Made by a program: the position numbers and the translations under genes. A stretch of 42,928 nucleotides of DNA, taken from an uncultured Bacteroidales bacterium. Its GTDB lineage: Bacteria > Bacteroidota > Bacteroidia > Bacteroidales > Paludibacteraceae. The notes beneath the pieces were generated by a model. It ran no database searches. It was given only the letters and a program-made list of their open reading frames with translations, and was not told the origin of the DNA. This document shows positions 1 to 7,769 of the stretch, one piece after another (position 1 is the first letter of the stretch; each line of letters starts with the position of its first letter). Location of the stretch: contig CADCBB010000021.1 in NCBI GenBank assembly GCA_902799555.1, forward strand, positions 1 to 42,928. Reading direction: 5' to 3'.

Positions 1-720
1 CGTCGAAACAACATACTTGAAGCCGAACTCTTTCATCATCTGCTCGAAGATGCCCTTGTAGCCCTCAGCGTTGGTCTCGCCGCCTTCTACATCTGCATCC
101 GGCTTGAAGCCAAGGCAGAGCTCAGCGTCTTCCTCGTTACCGATACATACATCCACATACTTCATCAACGGACGCATGATAGAGATAGCTTTCTCGCTGG
201 TCCACAGTTTCTTACGGAAGTTCAGGTCAACCGAAACGGTTACGCCGTGACGTTTTGCAGCCTCGCAAGCCAACTTCGTAATCTCAGCCGCTTTGTCCGA
301 GATAGCCGGTGTGATACCGCTCCAGTGGAACCATGCTGCACCTTCCATGATCTTGTCGAAGTCGAAATCCTTCGGATCAGCCTCAGCAATCGCCGAGTGA
401 GCACGGTCGTAGATGACTTTCGACGGACGCATCGAAGCACCTGTCTCGCAGTAATACAGACCGATACGGTCACCGCCACGAACGATGTAATCGTCCTTTA
501 CGCCGTAACGGCGAAGCGAGTTAACAGCAATCTGACCAATTTCGTGTTTCGGCAACTTGGTAACTAAATACGCCTCGTGACCATAGTTGGCGCACGAGAT
601 AGCCACGTTTGCCTCACCACCACCGGGGATGATACGGAAATGATCAGACTGAATGAAACGATCTTGTCCTTCCGGACTCAGGCGAAGCATAATCTCGCCC
701 AACGTAATAATTTTAGCCAT
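1..720 (-). CDS. kdgK: 2-keto-3-deoxygluconate kinase, C-terminus cut by window edge
   Basis: A PfkB/ribokinase-family sugar kinase expected to phosphorylate 2-keto-3-deoxygluconate to KDPG, the last step before aldol cleavage in hexuronate breakdown. The frame is open for all 240 codons from an ATG at 720 to the window edge. It starts MAKIITLGEIMLRLSPEG and carries the substrate-binding PGGGEANVA segment typical of KdgK, then the FHWSGITPA and SVDLNFRKKLW segments. The ATP-binding GAGD motif and catalytic Asp lie beyond the window and cannot be checked. It begins only 5 bases after the uxaC stop, so both are probably translated from one message; uxaC supplies the upstream isomerase step and supports the KDG kinase reading over other PfkB specificities. 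Fructokinase or another sugar kinase is a less likely alternative. Confidence 0.9.
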   Translation of the reverse strand, partial: MAKIITLGEIMLRLSPEGQDRFIQSDHFRIIPGGGEANVAISCANYGHEAYLVTKLPKHEIGQIAVNSLRRYGVKDDYIVRGGDRIGLYYCETGASMRPSKVIYDRAHSAIAEADPKDFDFDKIMEGAAWFHWSGITPAISDKAAEITKLACEAAKRHGVTVSVDLNFRKKLWTSEKAISIMRPLMKYVDVCIGNEEDAELCLGFKPDADVEGGETNAEGYKGIFEQMMKEFGFKYVVST

Positions 721-725
721 AATAT

Positions 726-2141
726 TTAAAATTTAAAGTAATTCTTTGCATTGTTGTAGCAGATGTCTTCAACCATCTGTTGAACGCGGGCTTTCTCGTA
801 ACCGGTGTATGGGATCATACCGTTCTCGATGTCGTTGCCGAGGATGTTACAGAGCGTACGACGGAAGTACTCATGACGCGGATAGCTGAGGAACGAGCGG
901 CTATCGGTCAACATGCCGACGAGGCGGCTCAATAGACCGAGGTTCGAGAGCGCCATCATCTGCTTCTCCATACCGTCTTTCTGATCGAGGAACCACCAAC
1001 CGCTACCGAATTGGATCTTACCCGGAACAGAACCATCTTGGAAGTTACCCAACATCGTTGCGATTACTTCGTTCGCACACGGGTTGAGGTTATAGAGGAT
1101 CGTCTTAGCGAGGTGTCCTTCGCTGTTCATCTCATCGAGGAAATGACTCATGGCCTTTGCCGTGGTGAACTCACCGATGGAGTCAAAACCGGTATCTGCA
1201 CCGAGCTGAGCAAACATCTTGCTGTTATTGTTACGGATCGCACCGTAGTGGTATTGCTGGGTCCAACCCGAAGCGTAGTCCATCTCAGCCTGAGCGTGCA
1301 GATAAGCGTGCTTGTACTGACGGATTTCGTAAGTGCTCAACTCTTTGCCTGCAAGAGCTTTCTCGAAGATGGCATTGATCTCTGCGTCGGTGTACGGCTC
1401 GTCGTAGAACTCCTCTATTCCGTGGTCAGACAGACGGCAACCCATCGACTCAAAGAAGTCATGACGTTTCTGCAGAGCAGCTACCAAATCCGCAAAATTA
1501 TGGATCTCCATACCTGCTACCTGTGCCAGTTTCTCGATATAAGCTTTCCACGTAGCCGCTTCGATATTCATACCTGCGTCCGGACGCCAAGTCGGCAACA
1601 TGCGTACCTCTGCAGTCGGATCTTCTTTGACCATCTTGTGCCACTCGAGGCTGTCAGCCGGATCATCGGTCGTACAAACGAGTTCCACGCCGTAATGCTT
1701 CATCAAGCCGCGCGGACAGAACTTCGGATCGTTGGCGATCAGGTCGTTACACTTGTCATAGATAGCACGTGCGGTCTCGGGGTTCAGACGCTCCTCAATA
1801 CCGAAAGCGGTCTTCAACTCCAAATGGGTCCAGTGATACAGCGGGTTGCGGAAGGTATAAGGAACGGTCTCTGCCCATTTCTCAAACTTCTCCCAGTCGG
1901 TCGTGTCCTTACCCGTGCAGTATTTCTCGTCCACACCATTGGAACGCATAGCGCGCCATTTGTAGTGGTCACCCATGAGCCAGATCTGTGCGATCGACTC
2001 AAAACGTTTGTTCTCCGCTACCATCTGCGGGATGAGGTGACAGTGATAATCGATGATCGGCATGTGCTCAGCATGCTCGTGATACAACTCCTGCGCAGTA
2101 GCTGTTTGCAGCAGGAAATCTTTGTCCATGAAAGACTTCAT
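726..2141 (-). CDS. uxaC: glucuronate/galacturonate isomerase
   Basis: Uronate isomerase of the amidohydrolase-related UxaC family, converting D-glucuronate to fructuronate and D-galacturonate to tagaturonate in the cytoplasm. At 471 aa it has the usual family length. The N-terminal metal-binding HxH is seen as DYHCHL (H33, H35), followed by IPQMVAEN and the WRAMRSNGV segment that is characteristic of the family; CTTDDPADSLEWH and GSGWWFLDQKDGM lie in the middle and C-terminal parts. The start at MKSFMDKDFLL fits the family. It lies 42 bases downstream of an unrecognised membrane-protein gene and 5 bases upstream of kdgK. No promoter or terminator is visible in the 42-base gap, so the promoter at 3787-3818 probably serves all three genes. 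The next two pathway genes, uxaB and uxaA, are about 14 kb away. Confidence 0.96.
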   Translation of the reverse strand: MKSFMDKDFLLQTATAQELYHEHAEHMPIIDYHCHLIPQMVAENKRFESIAQIWLMGDHYKWRAMRSNGVDEKYCTGKDTTDWEKFEKWAETVPYTFRNPLYHWTHLELKTAFGIEERLNPETARAIYDKCNDLIANDPKFCPRGLMKHYGVELVCTTDDPADSLEWHKMVKEDPTAEVRMLPTWRPDAGMNIEAATWKAYIEKLAQVAGMEIHNFADLVAALQKRHDFFESMGCRLSDHGIEEFYDEPYTDAEINAIFEKALAGKELSTYEIRQYKHAYLHAQAEMDYASGWTQQYHYGAIRNNNSKMFAQLGADTGFDSIGEFTTAKAMSHFLDEMNSEGHLAKTILYNLNPCANEVIATMLGNFQDGSVPGKIQFGSGWWFLDQKDGMEKQMMALSNLGLLSRLVGMLTDSRSFLSYPRHEYFRRTLCNILGNDIENGMIPYTGYEKARVQQMVEDICYNNAKNYFKF

Positions 2142-2183
2142 AATGTATGATTTTTAGTTAAATGATTAATAATATGCTGTTTA

Positions 2184-3752
2184 TCAGGTTTCCGTAACGG
2201 TAGTATGTCGGCCGGTGAATTTACGATCCAATTCCGTCAATTCTTCTTCCGGAATATACTCCCGATAGCCACAACCTGCACATTTATAATTCTTATGGTA
2301 CACCTTAACATGGTAGTACACATCATAGTCATTGTAGAGGGTGGTCGTACGGCTATGATTTCGTTCATTTTCAGTCGAATGGGTAGTTCGTCCATCACTC
2401 CATTTGGTCGTCACATCGGTCCATGTCTTCCATCGTTCAGTATGCGAATCAATCGCTTGCGAATCATGTCTCCATTCGTTATATTCGCGATCAAACGTAC
2501 GATTCACAAACTCGATCGTTTCCATTCGGCGACAATCGGGACAACGGGTATGAGGATGGGTACCCAACATACGTTCGGCATAAGCCCACGCACATATTCC
2601 GGCTATCACGATAATCGGCAAGAAGAGCCATAAGCAGCCCCATACCGCCATCAGCGCAAACCACAAATAGATGGCCACAGCTGCAACAATACCAAAAATA
2701 GAAGCAATCGTGCCATCATTGAGGTGGAAATAGAGATATCGGCAGTAGAGGCCGGCTTCCAAGATCAATAACGGAAGGGTCTCCATAAGGAACATCCATG
2801 CCAGACCGCACACCACCCACAAGATCAGTGCAATCCACATATAGAACGGCACGTCTTTCCATGTCATCTTGGCTTTCTCAGTGTAGTTCTCGGTGTCGGC
2901 ATTGATCCAAGAACCATAAATTGATCCCTCAATGAAATGGGCAAAGAAATCCGTATCTACGATCTTACCCAAGAACGGCATCCATTTGAGAATATATCGG
3001 TTATTACCGTGTCCCGACTCGTAGCCGCACGTCACAGCCACACTGTCCGCATCATAGACAACGATAGGATTATATAACTTACCGTCATCGGTATCTACAA
3101 GTTCAATATTCGGATAATAGGCCAAAAAACCTTTCTTGGTCTTATCAATGACCCAAGCCTGACGATAGCGCGCATCATTCTCTGCCAACTTATGCCCCAT
3201 ATAGAGACGCTGGAACTTTTCTTTGGTCATGTAATAATCGCCCTCTGTGCGTAACTGCACATCACTAAGGCTATCCGGCAAAATCGGACGTACAGCCGCC
3301 ACATTAACAGCCTCTTTCTCGCCGTTCGCTTTGACGATATTATATTTCAAAGTCCCCTTGCTGCCTTTGACTTTCGATTTTTCTCGGAAGAGACTCTTGA
3401 CGGTCACGGGCAGGCTGTCTTTCTTATTGGTCATCATCATCGGAAAGCCCATATCTGCAGCAGGCAGGAGTCCACGCTCTCCATCTTTCGTCTGTACTAA
3501 CAGCCCGTATGGATGATAATACGAACCTTCTACCACACCTAAAAAAAGAACTGTATCCCCTTTCTTGAGTTTGGCTACCACCGCATCGTCATTTGCAACA
3601 ATGGACTCCAATGAGATATTCTTCTCCAGTACGATTTTCAGAGGTTGATCCGGAAAACTCTTCTTTAGAAAAACACGCTGACCGATAAGTGTCAAGCCAA
3701 GAACGATAACACCTACAATCGTCGCCACATGGGGTAATTTGTCTATTTTCAT
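2184..3752 (-). CDS. unrecognised membrane protein with C-terminal split zinc ribbon
   Basis: I do not recognise this 522-aa protein. Seen in the sequence: an N-terminal membrane segment (about residues 9-28); a soluble region of about 270 residues including a short beta-rich SH3-like stretch (about 62-100, with KKGDTVLFLG and GERGLLPAADMGF); a cluster of hydrophobic segments at about 303-330 and 350-395; and a C-terminal soluble domain with two cysteine pairs, CPDC (404-407) and CAGC (491-494), separated by a hydrophilic insert rich in Thr, Ser, His and Trp. The two pairs look like the halves of one zinc ribbon. It is the first gene after a strong promoter and precedes uxaC and kdgK by 42 bases, but nothing in it suggests a sugar substrate. 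It may simply share the transcript. Confidence 0.8.
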   Translation of the reverse strand: MKIDKLPHVATIVGVIVLGLTLIGQRVFLKKSFPDQPLKIVLEKNISLESIVANDDAVVAKLKKGDTVLFLGVVEGSYYHPYGLLVQTKDGERGLLPAADMGFPMMMTNKKDSLPVTVKSLFREKSKVKGSKGTLKYNIVKANGEKEAVNVAAVRPILPDSLSDVQLRTEGDYYMTKEKFQRLYMGHKLAENDARYRQAWVIDKTKKGFLAYYPNIELVDTDDGKLYNPIVVYDADSVAVTCGYESGHGNNRYILKWMPFLGKIVDTDFFAHFIEGSIYGSWINADTENYTEKAKMTWKDVPFYMWIALILWVVCGLAWMFLMETLPLLILEAGLYCRYLYFHLNDGTIASIFGIVAAVAIYLWFALMAVWGCLWLFLPIIVIAGICAWAYAERMLGTHPHTRCPDCRRMETIEFVNRTFDREYNEWRHDSQAIDSHTERWKTWTDVTTKWSDGRTTHSTENERNHSRTTTLYNDYDVYYHVKVYHKNYKCAGCGYREYIPEEELTELDRKFTGRHTTVTET

Positions 3753-3786
3753 GTGTGTATAGATTTTAACCGACTTTTTGCGACGA

Positions 3787-3818
3787 CAAAGGTACTAAAA
3801 AAAAATGACATATACAAA
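3787..3818 (-). promoter_or_regulatory. Bacteroidetes-type promoter for the membrane protein-uxaC-kdgK operon
   Basis: Reading the minus strand, TTTG (3818-3815) is followed by exactly 20 bases and then TACCTTTG (3794-3787), matching the -33 TTTG / -7 TAnnTTTG pattern of Bacteroidetes sigma-ABfr promoters. The predicted start of transcription is near 3780, about 28 bases before the ATG at 3752. An 8+2+8 palindrome covers the -33 element. Confidence 0.8.
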
Positions 3819-3826
3819 TGTATATG
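3809..3826. promoter_or_regulatory. perfect palindrome over the -33 element, operator candidate
   Basis: CATATACA-AA-TGTATATG is a perfect inverted repeat with 8-base arms and a 2-base centre, and the TTTG of the promoter lies in its middle. One arm resembles the TATATGT sequence that follows TTTG in other promoters of this window, so only the other arm is extra. It could be a repressor site for the hexuronate operon or a chance result of AT-rich sequence. Confidence 0.35.
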
Positions 3827-3859
3827 CCACTTTACTTTTTTTTTACCCCTTTTTGTCAA

Positions 3860-4810
3860 TTATTCTACATTCTCCGTAGATTTTTCACCAGCATAGGCTG
3901 CCACAATGCGTTTGACAAGCGGATGACGAACGATATCTTTTTCGTTGAATTCAATAATCTTGATACCCTTGATATTCTTAAATCGCTCCATCGCGTCCCG
4001 CAAACCGGACTTTTGAGTCGGAGGTAAGTCAATTTGCGTCATATCGCCGGTTACGATCATCTTACCGCCCATACCGAGACGGGTAAGGAACATTTTCAGT
4101 TGGAGCGCTGTGGTGTTCTGCGCCTCATCCAGTATGACCACTGCCTCTGACAAGGTACGACCACGCATAAAAGCAAGTGGGGCTATCTGGATCGTACCTT
4201 TCTCCATGTATTCCGCTAATTTGGCAGCAGGAATCATATCTTGCAGGGCATCATAGAGCGGTTGCAGGTACGGATCGATCTTCTCTTTCATATCTCCCGG
4301 TAAAAAGCCCAGTTTTTCTCCGGCTTCGACAGCAGGACGGGAAAGGATAATACGGCGTACCTCTTTATTTTTCAGGGCTCTAACAGCCAATGCGATGGCG
4401 GTGTAGGTTTTTCCCGAACCCGCAGGTCCTACGGCAAAGAGCAGATCGTTTTCTTCGTACGCGCGCACAAGCGCCTGTTGATTAATGGAACGCGCGTAGA
4501 TAGATTTACCGTTCACACCATGCAAGATGAGATTATCCATTGCTTGTTCATGCGGTTTTTCGCCATGCAGTAGCATCAAAATATCCTGCTCGGTAAGCCG
4601 ATTATTGCGGATACAGAACTGCTCACATTTACGCAGTGCCTGTTCAAAATTATCGATTGCTCTCTCTGCGCCCGTTACCTTTATCTGATAGCCGCGTGCC
4701 ACGACCCGCACATCAGGGTGCTGGTTCTTGAGACAGAGGATATTTTGGTTATTAACGCCGTAAAAGGTCGGCGTATCGAGGGCATCGTTGAGAGATAGTA
4801 TTGTTTCCAT
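3860..4810 (-). CDS. phoH: PhoH family ATPase
   Basis: A cytoplasmic P-loop ATPase of the PhoH family, linked in other bacteria to phosphate-starvation response and RNA metabolism; its exact substrate is not settled. Seen here: an N-terminal region of about 95 residues with the KH-like IKVTGAERAID segment, then Walker A GPAGSGKT (128-135), the SRPAVEAGEKLGFLPG segment diagnostic of PhoH, Walker B VVILDE (224-229) and the TGDMTQIDLP sensor region. At 316 aa it has the normal length. The start METILSLNDALDTP at 4810 lies 59 bases inside the 3' end of the upstream gene; a later start would remove conserved residues (YGVNNQNI), so the overlap is probably real. No clear terminator was seen in the 108 bases before the next promoter. 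Confidence 0.93.
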   Translation of the reverse strand: METILSLNDALDTPTFYGVNNQNILCLKNQHPDVRVVARGYQIKVTGAERAIDNFEQALRKCEQFCIRNNRLTEQDILMLLHGEKPHEQAMDNLILHGVNGKSIYARSINQQALVRAYEENDLLFAVGPAGSGKTYTAIALAVRALKNKEVRRIILSRPAVEAGEKLGFLPGDMKEKIDPYLQPLYDALQDMIPAAKLAEYMEKGTIQIAPLAFMRGRTLSEAVVILDEAQNTTALQLKMFLTRLGMGGKMIVTGDMTQIDLPPTQKSGLRDAMERFKNIKGIKIIEFNEKDIVRHPLVKRIVAAYAGEKSTENVE

Positions 4811-5177
4811 CAGCGTTAATTGTTACAAAAATCATCTGCGGACCATTATACAGCAGCAGATAGGGCACATTCAGTTTTCTATTATAAGTCACCGCTTGGT
4901 CCAGTGTCTTTTGCGTCAAGGCAACGGTCTCCGCTTTGCATTCGATCAATACAAGCGGTTGCATTGCGTTGTCATACACCACGGCATCGCAGCGTTTCTT
5001 CGCCGCACCTACCGTGATTGCCTGTTCCACAGCCATGAGCGAGGCAGGAAAGTCAAGTTGCTCCACTAAAAAGTGAAGCAACTGTTGACGAACCCACTCT
5101 TCGGGCGTCAGGCGCACCCAACGGTGACGCCATTCGCAGAAGATCTGTTCTTTGCCGTTAGAGACACGTGTGTTCAT
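4752..5177 (-). CDS. small PD-(D/E)XK-like protein, HsdR N-terminal domain type
   Basis: A 141-aa stand-alone protein resembling the N-terminal domain of type I restriction R subunits (HSDR_N_2-like). Seen here: the central segment RCDAVVYDN followed by LVLIECKAE, which fits the D...(D/E)xK core of a PD-(D/E)XK nuclease fold, with TLDQAVTYNRKLNVPYLLLYNG after it. No methylase, specificity subunit or helicase lies nearby, so it is not part of a restriction system here. Its ATG overlaps the glnS stop as ATGA, and phoH starts inside its 3' end. Similar short proteins occur as housekeeping-neighbour genes in many Bacteroidetes, to my recollection; their function is not established. Nuclease activity is inference only. 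Confidence 0.82.
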   Translation of the reverse strand: MNTRVSNGKEQIFCEWRHRWVRLTPEEWVRQQLLHFLVEQLDFPASLMAVEQAITVGAAKKRCDAVVYDNAMQPLVLIECKAETVALTQKTLDQAVTYNRKLNVPYLLLYNGPQMIFVTINADGNNTISQRCPRYADLLRR

Positions 5178-6865
5178 TTTAGATAATTATCCTTCAACGA
5201 ACAGGTACGGTTGAGAATGAGGTGATCGGGTTTAGAGTCATCATCCACCACGAAGTAACCTTGCTTGAGCAACTGGAAGTGATCTTGCGGTTTGGCTTTG
5301 GCCAAGGATGCTTCCACTTTAGCGGTCACTACCTTAAGGCTGTCCGGATTGAGCAGGTCACGGAAATCGCCTTCCTCAGCACTTGGGTTCTCCACCGCAA
5401 AGAGTCGGTCGTACAGACGAACTTCGGCGTCAACGGCACTGTTACACTCCACCCAGTTAATCGTCGCTTTGGTTTTGCGGTTTCCACCTTCGGTACCGGA
5501 CTTACTATTCGGGTCATAAGTCGCATAAACGGTAGTGATATTACCATTCGCATCTTTCTCACAACCGGTAGCTTGGATAATATAGGACGCTTTGAGACGC
5601 ACCTCACGACCACCAGGACTGAGTCGGTAGAATTTATTGTCCGCCTCTTCGAGGAAATCGCCTCGCTCGATCCAGAGTTCACGACCGAACTTCATCTCAC
5701 GCGTACCGAGTTCTTCGTGTCCGTCGATATTCTCCGCTATGATAGTCTCCCCTTCGCCTTCGTAGTTCGTAATGACGAGCTTAACCGGATCAAAAATAGC
5801 ACATACACGCGGTGCTGTCTCTTTGAGGTCCTCGCGAATGACGTGCTCCAGTAAGCCTTGGTCAATCATGCCCTCTACTTTGGTATAACCGATCTTGTCC
5901 ATGAACGTGCGAATCGCTTGCGGGGTGTAACCGCGACGACGCAGACCGCAAACGGTCGGCATACGCGGGTCGTCCCAACCGGCTACCAGACCTTCTTTGA
6001 CGAGTTGCAGCATCTTACGCTTGGACATGACGGTATAGGTGATATTGAGGCGGTTGAACTCACGCTGTTTCGGACGATAGTTAGGTCCGTACGGACTCAA
6101 ACCGCAGAAATTCTCACCACTGAACTGATCAATGAAATAGTCGTACAACGGACGATGTACCTCAAACTCCAGCGTACAGATCGAGTGCGTTACGCCTTCG
6201 AAATAGTCGCTCTGACCATGCGCGAAGTCGTACATGGGGTACACTTTCCATTTGGTGCCCGTACGGTGGTGCGGGTGACTCGTGATGATTCGATACATGA
6301 TCGGATCACGGAAGTGCATGTTGGGGTTGGCCATGTCGATCTTGGCACGGAGAACCATCTTGCCTTCCTCTATCTCGCCGCGTTGCATAGCCTCAAAGAG
6401 ACGTAAGTTCTCTTCGATGGGTCGATCACGATAAGGCGAAGCCACACCGGGTTCGGTCGGCGTACCTTTCTGCTCAGCGATCTGCTCGGCAGTCTGCTCG
6501 TCCACGTAGGCCTTACCTTGTTTGATGAACATGATCGCCAGATCGTAGAGTTGCTGGAAATAGTCGGAGGCATAGAAAATCTTACCCCATTTGAAACCTA
6601 ACCAAGCGATATCACGCTCGATAGTTTCTACATATTCCGTATCTTCTTTAGCCGGGTTGGTATCATCAAAACGAAGGTTACAAACACCGTTGTACTTCTC
6701 CGCAATACCGAAGTCCATGCAAATGGCCTTAACGTGACCGATATGCAGGTATCCGTTCGGCTCCGGCGGGAAACGGGTCTGAATACGTCCATCATTCACT
6801 CCTTCTGCCAAGTCTTTTTCTACGATTTGCTCAATAAAATTGAGACTTTTCTCTTGCTCTTCCAT
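5174..6865 (-). CDS. glnS: glutaminyl-tRNA synthetase
   Basis: Class I aminoacyl-tRNA synthetase that charges tRNA-Gln with glutamine. The catalytic domain shows RFPPEPNGYLHIGHVKAI with HIGH at 41-44 and the KMSKS-type loop VMSKRK at about 279-284; FDDTNPAKEDTEYV and the GTKWKVYPMYDFAHG segment, which is typical of GlnRS rather than GluRS, lie between. The C-terminal half is the beta-barrel anticodon-binding region. At 563 aa it matches bacterial GlnS. The start at MEEQEKSLNFIEQ is well placed. The stop overlaps the next gene's start by ATGA. The 98 bases upstream hold short repeats but no recognisable promoter, so it may be cotranscribed with the lpx genes. Having GlnRS does not exclude a GatCAB route elsewhere in the genome. 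Confidence 0.96.
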   Translation of the reverse strand: MEEQEKSLNFIEQIVEKDLAEGVNDGRIQTRFPPEPNGYLHIGHVKAICMDFGIAEKYNGVCNLRFDDTNPAKEDTEYVETIERDIAWLGFKWGKIFYASDYFQQLYDLAIMFIKQGKAYVDEQTAEQIAEQKGTPTEPGVASPYRDRPIEENLRLFEAMQRGEIEEGKMVLRAKIDMANPNMHFRDPIMYRIITSHPHHRTGTKWKVYPMYDFAHGQSDYFEGVTHSICTLEFEVHRPLYDYFIDQFSGENFCGLSPYGPNYRPKQREFNRLNITYTVMSKRKMLQLVKEGLVAGWDDPRMPTVCGLRRRGYTPQAIRTFMDKIGYTKVEGMIDQGLLEHVIREDLKETAPRVCAIFDPVKLVITNYEGEGETIIAENIDGHEELGTREMKFGRELWIERGDFLEEADNKFYRLSPGGREVRLKASYIIQATGCEKDANGNITTVYATYDPNSKSGTEGGNRKTKATINWVECNSAVDAEVRLYDRLFAVENPSAEEGDFRDLLNPDSLKVVTAKVEASLAKAKPQDHFQLLKQGYFVVDDDSKPDHLILNRTCSLKDNYLK

Positions 6866-6897
6866 ATATTGTTGTTCTGTATATTTATCGAATCACA

Positions 6898-6941
6898 CTA
6901 TAATCACGCAATAATCACCCTATAATCACCCAATAACACCC
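6898..6941. repeat. short tandem repeats, four units of 10-11 bases
   Basis: Between glnS and lpxA four imperfect units follow each other: CTATAATCAC, GCAATAATCAC, CCTATAATCAC and CCAATAACAC. The units are shared down to a TAATCAC core. The surrounding gap (6866-6963) has no gene, no clear promoter and no hairpin terminator. The core resembles the AATCAC-type 7-base repeats found inside the ttcA gene in this window. Confidence 0.7.
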
Positions 6942-6963
6942 TTTAGCATGCCCTTAATTTTCC

Positions 6964-7734
6964 TCATGCTTTTACTATTCCTCTGGTTGATTGTTTGACA
7001 AAGGTCCAGATCGTATCCCTCTCTGTGCTCTGCGGAATCTCTTTCTCAATCTGTTCCAAAGCTTGCGTGGTATTCATTCCTCCTTGGTATAACAGACGAT
7101 ACACCTCTTGAATCGTATGGATCTGCTCCGGGGTAAAACCGCGACGGTTGAGACCGACAGAGTTAACACCGCAGTATGCGATCGGTTCACGGGCCGCAAT
7201 GATATACGGCGGTACATCTTTGTTGATACGCGAACCTCCTTGTATCATCACGTGGCTACCGATATGGCTGAACTGGTGCACCAAAGAACCACCACCGATG
7301 ATAGCAAAGTCATCTACTACCACTTCACCTGCCAACTGCGTCGCATTGGACATGATGATATTATTACCCAGCACGCAGTCATGCGCCACATGGCAATATG
7401 CCATGATGAGGTTGTTATTTCCGATCACGGTCTTGCCCTTACTGAACGTACCGCGGTGAACAGTCACGAACTCACGCAGCACACAGTTGTCGCCGATAAG
7501 CGTCCAGGTCTCTTCTCCGTGGAACTTCAGATCCTGCGGGATAGCACCGATGACAGCCGACGGGAACACATGGCAATTCTTACCCAACTTGGTATACCGG
7601 CAGATGGTAGCGCTGGCATCAATGATACAACCGTCACCAATCTCTACGTCCTTATCGATGAACACGAACGGACCGATCTCTACATTCTCGCCTATCTTGG
7701 CTTCGGGATGAATACTTGCTAATGGACTTATCAT
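6964..7734 (-). CDS. lpxA: UDP-N-acetylglucosamine acyltransferase
   Basis: Cytoplasmic trimeric acyltransferase that adds a 3-hydroxyacyl chain from ACP to UDP-GlcNAc, the first step of lipid A synthesis. The N-terminal two thirds are left-handed parallel beta-helix hexapeptide repeats (for example IHPEAKIGENVEIGPFV and VIGNNNLIM). The catalytic His is H118 in the CHVAHDCVLG segment, matching H125 of the E. coli enzyme. The C-terminal third is helical (NSVGLNRRGFTPEQI). At 256 aa it is a normal full-length LpxA. It lies 33 bases after lpxC, and the short gap is made of 7-base repeats. Together with lpxC and lpxD it forms the usual Bacteroidetes lipid A gene group. Confidence 0.97.
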   Translation of the reverse strand: MISPLASIHPEAKIGENVEIGPFVFIDKDVEIGDGCIIDASATICRYTKLGKNCHVFPSAVIGAIPQDLKFHGEETWTLIGDNCVLREFVTVHRGTFSKGKTVIGNNNLIMAYCHVAHDCVLGNNIIMSNATQLAGEVVVDDFAIIGGGSLVHQFSHIGSHVMIQGGSRINKDVPPYIIAAREPIAYCGVNSVGLNRRGFTPEQIHTIQEVYRLLYQGGMNTTQALEQIEKEIPQSTERDTIWTFVKQSTRGIVKA

Positions 7735-7737
7735 ATA

Positions 7738-7769
7738 ATTTACGATTTAACGATTTACGATTTACGATT
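7738..7769. repeat. 7-base tandem repeat at the lpxC-lpxA junction
   Basis: On the plus strand the units ATTTACG, ATTTAACG (one extra base), ATTTACG and ATTTACG run in tandem, ending within the lpxC stop codon and stopping 3 bases before the lpxA start. On the coding strand this reads as AAATCGT repeats in the place of the lpxA ribosome-binding region. Confidence 0.85.

Noticed and set aside
1011-2150. Long open frame on the plus strand opposite uxaC
   Set aside because: It is the antisense of a clear UxaC; the translation has no domain pattern and arises from codon bias of the real gene.
4752-5177. Type I restriction system
   Set aside because: Only the N-terminal HsdR-like fold is present; there is no helicase, HsdM or HsdS.
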